Assembly: GCA_023231475.1 (NCBI GenBank)
Contig: JALJEE010001132.1
Span: 1-64,000 of the forward strand
Length of the DNA: 64,000 bases
From: Seison nebaliae
Lineage: Eukaryota > Rotifera > Pararotatoria > Seisonacea > Seisonidae
Direction of reading: 5' to 3'
Shown here: positions 61,201 to 64,000 of the stretch, one piece after another
Layout: the number at the start of each line of letters is the position of its first letter
How positions within the stretch are numbered: the stretch's first letter is position 1
Translations under genes and position numbers: made by a program
The notes under the pieces: model-generated
Seen by the model: the letters and a program-made list of their open reading frames with translations, nothing else
Database searches by the model: none
What the model was told of the DNA's origin: nothing

Positions 61201-64000
61201 GTTTCTTATGCAAAAATGTCGAGCCATAAGAAATGAATTTCTTATCGACGAAAATTCGAAGATTGATCGTCATCGATTATTCGCATATCGTTGTCGAACG
61301 ATGGCTTTAAATACGATGATCTCTATCATTTCTCGGACACAAACTGAACAAAAATTCTATTGCGTCTTTCTTTTCAAAGAAGATTTGGATCGACGAACAG
61401 ATTTGATTTTCAGTCAAATAATCGATGAAGAATCGATTGAAATTATTCCTAAAGTATTTCATAATCGAGTTGAAATGAAATGGAGTGAAAGTTTCATAGA
61501 ATTTGAAAGTTCAAAAGAAAATGAGGCTAATATCAATCATAAAAAATATCAGCGTCAACTTCAATATAACGAACGTCCTTTCTATCTTTCCTCTCAATAT
61601 TTCCATGGAACGAACGAGATTCCGATAGAGAAGAATGACAAACAATTAGACAATTCATTAAAACAATCCATTAAGCAGGAACCAGATATAGTGAAAGTGA
61701 AGAAAGAAGAATCAGAGGTCAAAAAAGCATCTCCAAATTACTTCCATCAAATTCAACTGGAGGATGTCCCGTGGAATCATCATGAATCGATGGCACCGTT
61801 CGTCGTTCTAATTCGGGAGATACTTCATGGAAAAATCATTCAGGAGAAAGAGGAGGATGAAGAAATTGTTAATTTATTGCCACCAATGTGGATGAATATT
61901 TTCATTCAAAGATTTCACAAAACCATCGAACGAAATGAGAAGAAAATTGCTCAATTTCTTTCTCAACTCACAATTAATTGTTCGTCGATTTTCCGTCGAT
62001 ATTCCTCCACTTTCCTTCCAGTTCTTTATTCGGTTATTGCGAATAATCAGTTAGGTGATGAATTGAATACGCTAATTTATGATGTGGTGATGGAAACAGT
62101 GGAATGGAATTATCCCACTGATTTCAACGACAATTCAATCCATCAATTACTCGAATGGTTCTTGGATCATGTGGTGGATGAGGATCGATCGATAACGAAA
62201 AATAATTTATTTTTATTAGAAATTTTCCTTCGTAAATGGAACGGTCATTTGAAAAAGAGAACGTATCATGAGAAGATTTTGAACAATTTTAAAAAAAATG
62301 AAAATACGATAATCTTTCTTCAAATTCTCCATATTTTCTTTTCAAATCATCTACATCAATCCATTTTCAATGAATTGATTTATAAAAGAATTATGGAAAT
62401 CTTTTCGAAGACGACGAGTAAAGTCGAATATAGTTTAGCGAGCGAACTCGTTGGACTGATGTTAAATTGGTTAAACGAGCAGAATTCATTGAAATCAAAC
62501 GAAATTATTCTAAAGAAGATCGATCAACATCTCCTACAAATTGACAGTGAGAAGAGATTCTTCGAATGTGTCGAACGGATTTGTTCGAAATTTGTGAAAT
62601 TCTTCAAAATTTTCCCTCACGACATTTTGAGAAAGACGTTGAAGTTCTTCAATCGAATGCAATTGGAATGTCGACATATTTCACTTCAAATTATTCCATA
62701 TTTGGTGGATGAGTTAACGAATGAAGAATGTTATCATAATCTATTGATCGATGGTCAATTGGAAGAATTTATCAATTTGTCTGATCCAAAAATTCAATTG
62801 ACCTCACTCGATTTGATGGCGATTATTGTTGAGAAATTAGACATGAAACTTCTAATTCAATCTTCTTCCGTCTTGTTCAAAATCTCCCAAATGTCACAGA
62901 CACATTCACTCGTCAAATTGAGAAGTTCATCGATTCGAGTCCTGATGATTTTCTATATAAAATGGAAGGAATGGAATGAACAACGAATAGATAAAGATGA
63001 TTCGTCTTCGGAAGATCAATTGATTTATATAATCAAATCTTCACTCCTTATTTCTATTCGTGATAAGAATGAAGATATTCGTAATATCATCGAACAATTT
63101 TGGTGTGGGAAACAAGCGGCATTACCTCAATCCTCCAGCGAACGAATGTTATACGTTTTGGAAGAATTGTATCATCCGAATTGTGAGAAATGTTTCTTCT
63201 TTTATTCCTCCAATTTCGTCTTGAATCTTTGCGCTCAATCTGGAAATTATTTATCGAAATTATTTCATCATCAATTGACTGACGAATATTACCCGATCAA
63301 TTTCAATAAGAATTGGAAACAACGATTCTCTTTCACTTCTACACCCACATTCATTTCAGCTTCCCAGAAATCATATAACGGAAGAAAGAAATCATCATTC
63401 ATATCGACACAAACTCAACAGTTACTTCATCATAAAATCAAATTAGATAAATTTCTCAATACTCAAATTACCGAAACTTTATCGACAAATAATAAGATGG
63501 ATAATTTTTCTTTATTCACTCAAATGAACGCTCGTGCCAATGAATTATTGATGGACGAAGATAAAATGAAATTGGGAAATGTGAATGATAAATGGAAGAC
63601 GAAGCATATGATAACGAATACGAGAGATGTTTATCGACGTCAATCCGCTGTCAATATAAAAAAGAAAAATGGGAGAACGACTTCGAAGAATCAATATCAT
63701 TTTGCTCGATTGACATTGAGGAAACAAGAGAAACAATTGAAACTTTATCAAGACGAACGATCGGAGAAAGAGAATTATGCACAATTCTGTCGTTCATATC
63801 GTAGTGGAGATATGCCAGATATTTCCATTTCATCCAAAGATATTATCGAACCACTCATTCGATTATTGAGAGAAGACGAAGTGATTGCATCAGAAATATT
63901 CCTCAAGTTATTTGATAGTCTCATCAAAGAACAAAAGGAACTTCTCTCCAAATTAGAATTTCATGAATTAATGAAAAAACTTTCCGTCTCCATTTTCACT
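55265..64000 (+). CDS. PRKDC: DNA-dependent protein kinase catalytic subunit, 5' part
   Basis: Frame open without a stop or intron from ATG 55265 to the window end: 2,912 codons of a protein normally about 4,100 residues; the kinase domain lies beyond the window. Most of it is helical HEAT-type repeat sequence. Diagnostic is the end: FARLTLRKQEKQLKLYQ followed by a basic stretch and FCRSYRSGDMPDI (near codon 2842), matching RRRFMRDQEKLSLMY and YRSYRHGDLPDI of vertebrate DNA-PKcs. Just before it is a Ser/Thr-Gln-rich segment (STQTQQ, NTQIT, FTQMN; codons about 2700-2770) in the place of the autophosphorylated ABCDE cluster. A long Asp/Glu tract near codons 590-620 is peculiar to this copy. The kinase is recruited by Ku to DNA ends for end joining. 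It is missing from Drosophila and C. elegans, so its presence is informative. Confidence 0.93.
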   Translation, partial: MNDFKRELQSLRQELYAPKISPSNINTLVDRIIQLMMDNMNNDNCQLFVADLLNSKSSFLTFLQSHRQNREFVSSKRDALRLLSILLLRDSKRKGQIGLESMRAYVEELVKILFRSIMNESYADVQKASIDVLKIILNDMILKKYSVSHNQVHSMLNKIFQKLSTPSKLSGGVHNALYELIAIICHTSMEECQRYEVRAVSILRRMIPSKTSKSSSSDLSPISAFTTFHHLLITFPNIVNDRLIQSYVQLAIDQLTNRNNKSKLVISALDFFLNNVHLLEKYYCENYRELIGIGRSWRMNSNNLNIKNLSNRLLLHLFEWSTNHPDLIDENMLEYLRETAEKECLNNRNTTYYDQSIKFILLSYKILIKTKPDTLLRVNTLTILKQYQNKFNHLIHHQFENDDLNDLPINVLDSMTIEENLYSIKNYLENQEILIRILFQHQHLASQIEMKLILKQAENVILYFYEHSPKINESHTKKTIHRLLRLLRSIHEFDETLLETFIQQIFHRLIQCTSSLPTIFNDLSSEIELDDESNQSNDLIPKFYVTNYLPFWKYLLLHESYRRNLIEDEGEKTILNEKKMTLFQESEEDDTQTSEEDEEEGDDDDDVDDDNDDDDDDDDEKKLMKKKYYRDYLNNQFFLILLEFLKNLNIRLKNGELVSDVDQNDKKTFDQFTQSINSGVLSVGKEERVDDSIQSSYLEAENVVDQDFFYNSVHLLQLLVKENHLKIDEKWKKSYLQFIVSQLEESPYISSLYRLASIIRLESSTDIELMNLSKLILNESLNRSVVAKDDLLIQCLSVVHSLPIAILFEAKSASIQAIKLSLMKSNSYTPFITSILQTFHRWIDENWEMAKELFVEVRREIFNNFVQSKTDQTTQNDYLSQYISHADRNRNERLMKLRKNVEKSSSASSNVDNLSSQTNQVNQNEINRQIICLFGKIGQFSFDESINWEVDEENLEIWYSRNLLKFSMPFPDMKVELYLDSILPRTIQLLMMTNDNRRLKVAAAEFFHVLFTYIIGMISSHPNKNNHEYKNLVELFHNSFIIAIRLSNDADMMIGELFKETCRQTINWISFQSNGQQSSFFLNGIISQFMKLLHNKSFDESIEYRLIVIEHLSILFDRMLNDNVNHKSIDRIIDIIRNEIVSNDVNSRLYGIMILNRIIRTFTKSNRLIHVYLLDIIHRTVQCLAMNHELKLKSSNDMLIDNHTAIRHLAKICALNWRMFDEEIHPSVKEIRIRPAMWSVATNYVLLSWLFRQIGRFEYECRLASMRLFQSLIYFHKDISHQNFFEMKLKNCKNWSSFLLPRIEGISLNELKHFDNENISLKLFEETFIIGIGVFPDLSQFLNNYSSSLLNTFIKLSNETKSSIIIDENRKIEEDDGESVDQWLQLLSASIDSYTWIIMQKFLSVDQLFSDVLSNDSSVFWKSLNSFAFHFPQISDITQTNEYSKRLFGGIISRFLLLMHQSLLFGNRFQLKTLPINHNCQFISNLLEIMLFDYRRLSNHFSEEEEVNRLKFIEQFLSILVQRKQSEFVEVLKNNLGRMKFKKEKEEKKRIVEEYEESINLLKILRIFKKLKIRDGKVNVMELIDINSRCSLEKMRLFFKQLIFFDSQLIFQSNTKWKQIFRGNSIDIPINVNQEDFDDIISYPLLDFVKQSSAVVVENILDRMNQANPENFLKFFHLIIRNRQSFHDIDKRHRLGQLFYDHLSISLDHLRLILILNDNVLSTNEQQKEKYLKLFQDSLSADYIDDHRIILVLLPYFLKEIKLVDNLRLLRQYFVNKLEFSKILNNSHRQKELFNIILKTNDLLFMDLLVILFVSMTKTTITTANKDLNELSQFFQMIARKEENDRIFQYLNGNIRNLSLFQRTTDLTLSHEQQLIIFENISIPILINYSKRIRHKFFLDHISVITDEIDELSNRLKIKDDNDRFLTHLKLSIFLRLIQILFAFSSRDDCMGKESELVKIYISNQRKKPATVVGNELCKFLMQKCRAIRNEFLIDENSKIDRHRLFAYRCRTMALNTMISIISRTQTEQKFYCVFLFKEDLDRRTDLIFSQIIDEESIEIIPKVFHNRVEMKWSESFIEFESSKENEANINHKKYQRQLQYNERPFYLSSQYFHGTNEIPIEKNDKQLDNSLKQSIKQEPDIVKVKKEESEVKKASPNYFHQIQLEDVPWNHHESMAPFVVLIREILHGKIIQEKEEDEEIVNLLPPMWMNIFIQRFHKTIERNEKKIAQFLSQLTINCSSIFRRYSSTFLPVLYSVIANNQLGDELNTLIYDVVMETVEWNYPTDFNDNSIHQLLEWFLDHVVDEDRSITKNNLFLLEIFLRKWNGHLKKRTYHEKILNNFKKNENTIIFLQILHIFFSNHLHQSIFNELIYKRIMEIFSKTTSKVEYSLASELVGLMLNWLNEQNSLKSNEIILKKIDQHLLQIDSEKRFFECVERICSKFVKFFKIFPHDILRKTLKFFNRMQLECRHISLQIIPYLVDELTNEECYHNLLIDGQLEEFINLSDPKIQLTSLDLMAIIVEKLDMKLLIQSSSVLFKISQMSQTHSLVKLRSSSIRVLMIFYIKWKEWNEQRIDKDDSSSEDQLIYIIKSSLLISIRDKNEDIRNIIEQFWCGKQAALPQSSSERMLYVLEELYHPNCEKCFFFYSSNFVLNLCAQSGNYLSKLFHHQLTDEYYPINFNKNWKQRFSFTSTPTFISASQKSYNGRKKSSFISTQTQQLLHHKIKLDKFLNTQITETLSTNNKMDNFSLFTQMNARANELLMDEDKMKLGNVNDKWKTKHMITNTRDVYRRQSAVNIKKKNGRTTSKNQYHFARLTLRKQEKQLKLYQDERSEKENYAQFCRSYRSGDMPDISISSKDIIEPLIRLLREDEVIASEIFLKLFDSLIKEQKELLSKLEFHELMKKLSVSIFT

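Noticed and set aside
1-64000. CRISPR arrays, bacterial operons, rRNA genes
   Set aside because: None seen; the window is eukaryotic throughout and the tandem units in the foldback elements are inverted arms, not CRISPR repeats.

Overview
The window is nuclear DNA from a small, compact, AT-rich animal genome. Evidence: genes split by very short GT-AG introns (about 43-70 nt), and animal-specific families (MANF, malectin, CPEB, novel-type PKC, PIM kinase, TMEM231, Rab GDI). A secreted protein with chitin-binding type-2 (peritrophin) modules and a protein resembling the arthropod DUF7042-7045 family point to an arthropod. A mite is my best guess (inference from compactness, short introns and gene content; no species marker is present).

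Layout. 1-3.1 kb: decayed non-LTR retrotransposon (minus strand) and little else. 3.1-33.9 kb: dense gene block. In order: mitoribosomal protein mS38 (+), Q-rich peritrophin/EGF secreted protein (+), DEVH-box helicase of the TDRD9/Spindle-E type (-), DUF7042-like surface protein (+), divergent novel PKC (+, ten exons), MED17 with an unusual N-terminus (+), CPEB (+), imidazolonepropionase AMDHD1 (+, six exons), malectin (-), MANF (+), TMEM231 (-, four exons, reconstructed here), Rab GDI (+), and a PIM kinase with a very long tail (-). 33.9-55.3 kb: a 21-kb stretch with no credible protein gene. 55.3-64 kb: the first 2,912 codons of DNA-PKcs (PRKDC) in one uninterrupted frame running off the window end.

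Mobile DNA. Besides the retrotransposon there is a 177-bp MITE-like element with perfect 15-bp terminal inverted repeats (4080-4256). Most interesting are two related foldback elements in the gene-poor region (35158-35709 and 42328-42807). Each has inverted arms built from tandem copies of a roughly 35-bp unit with the core CGGACAGTTCT/AGAACTGTCCG. Both have the same two kinds of 17-nt ends, lie in opposite orientation, and are flanked by 8-bp direct repeats (8/8 and 7/8 matches). I think this is a non-autonomous foldback transposon family.

Functional themes. There is no operon or pathway cluster; neighbours are ordinary housekeeping genes placed head-to-head or tail-to-tail with 0.2-1 kb between them. 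Secretory-pathway genes (malectin, MANF, Rab GDI) lie near each other, but I read that as chance. Large genes (helicase, MED17, CPEB, PIM, PRKDC) have no introns, while small genes have several.
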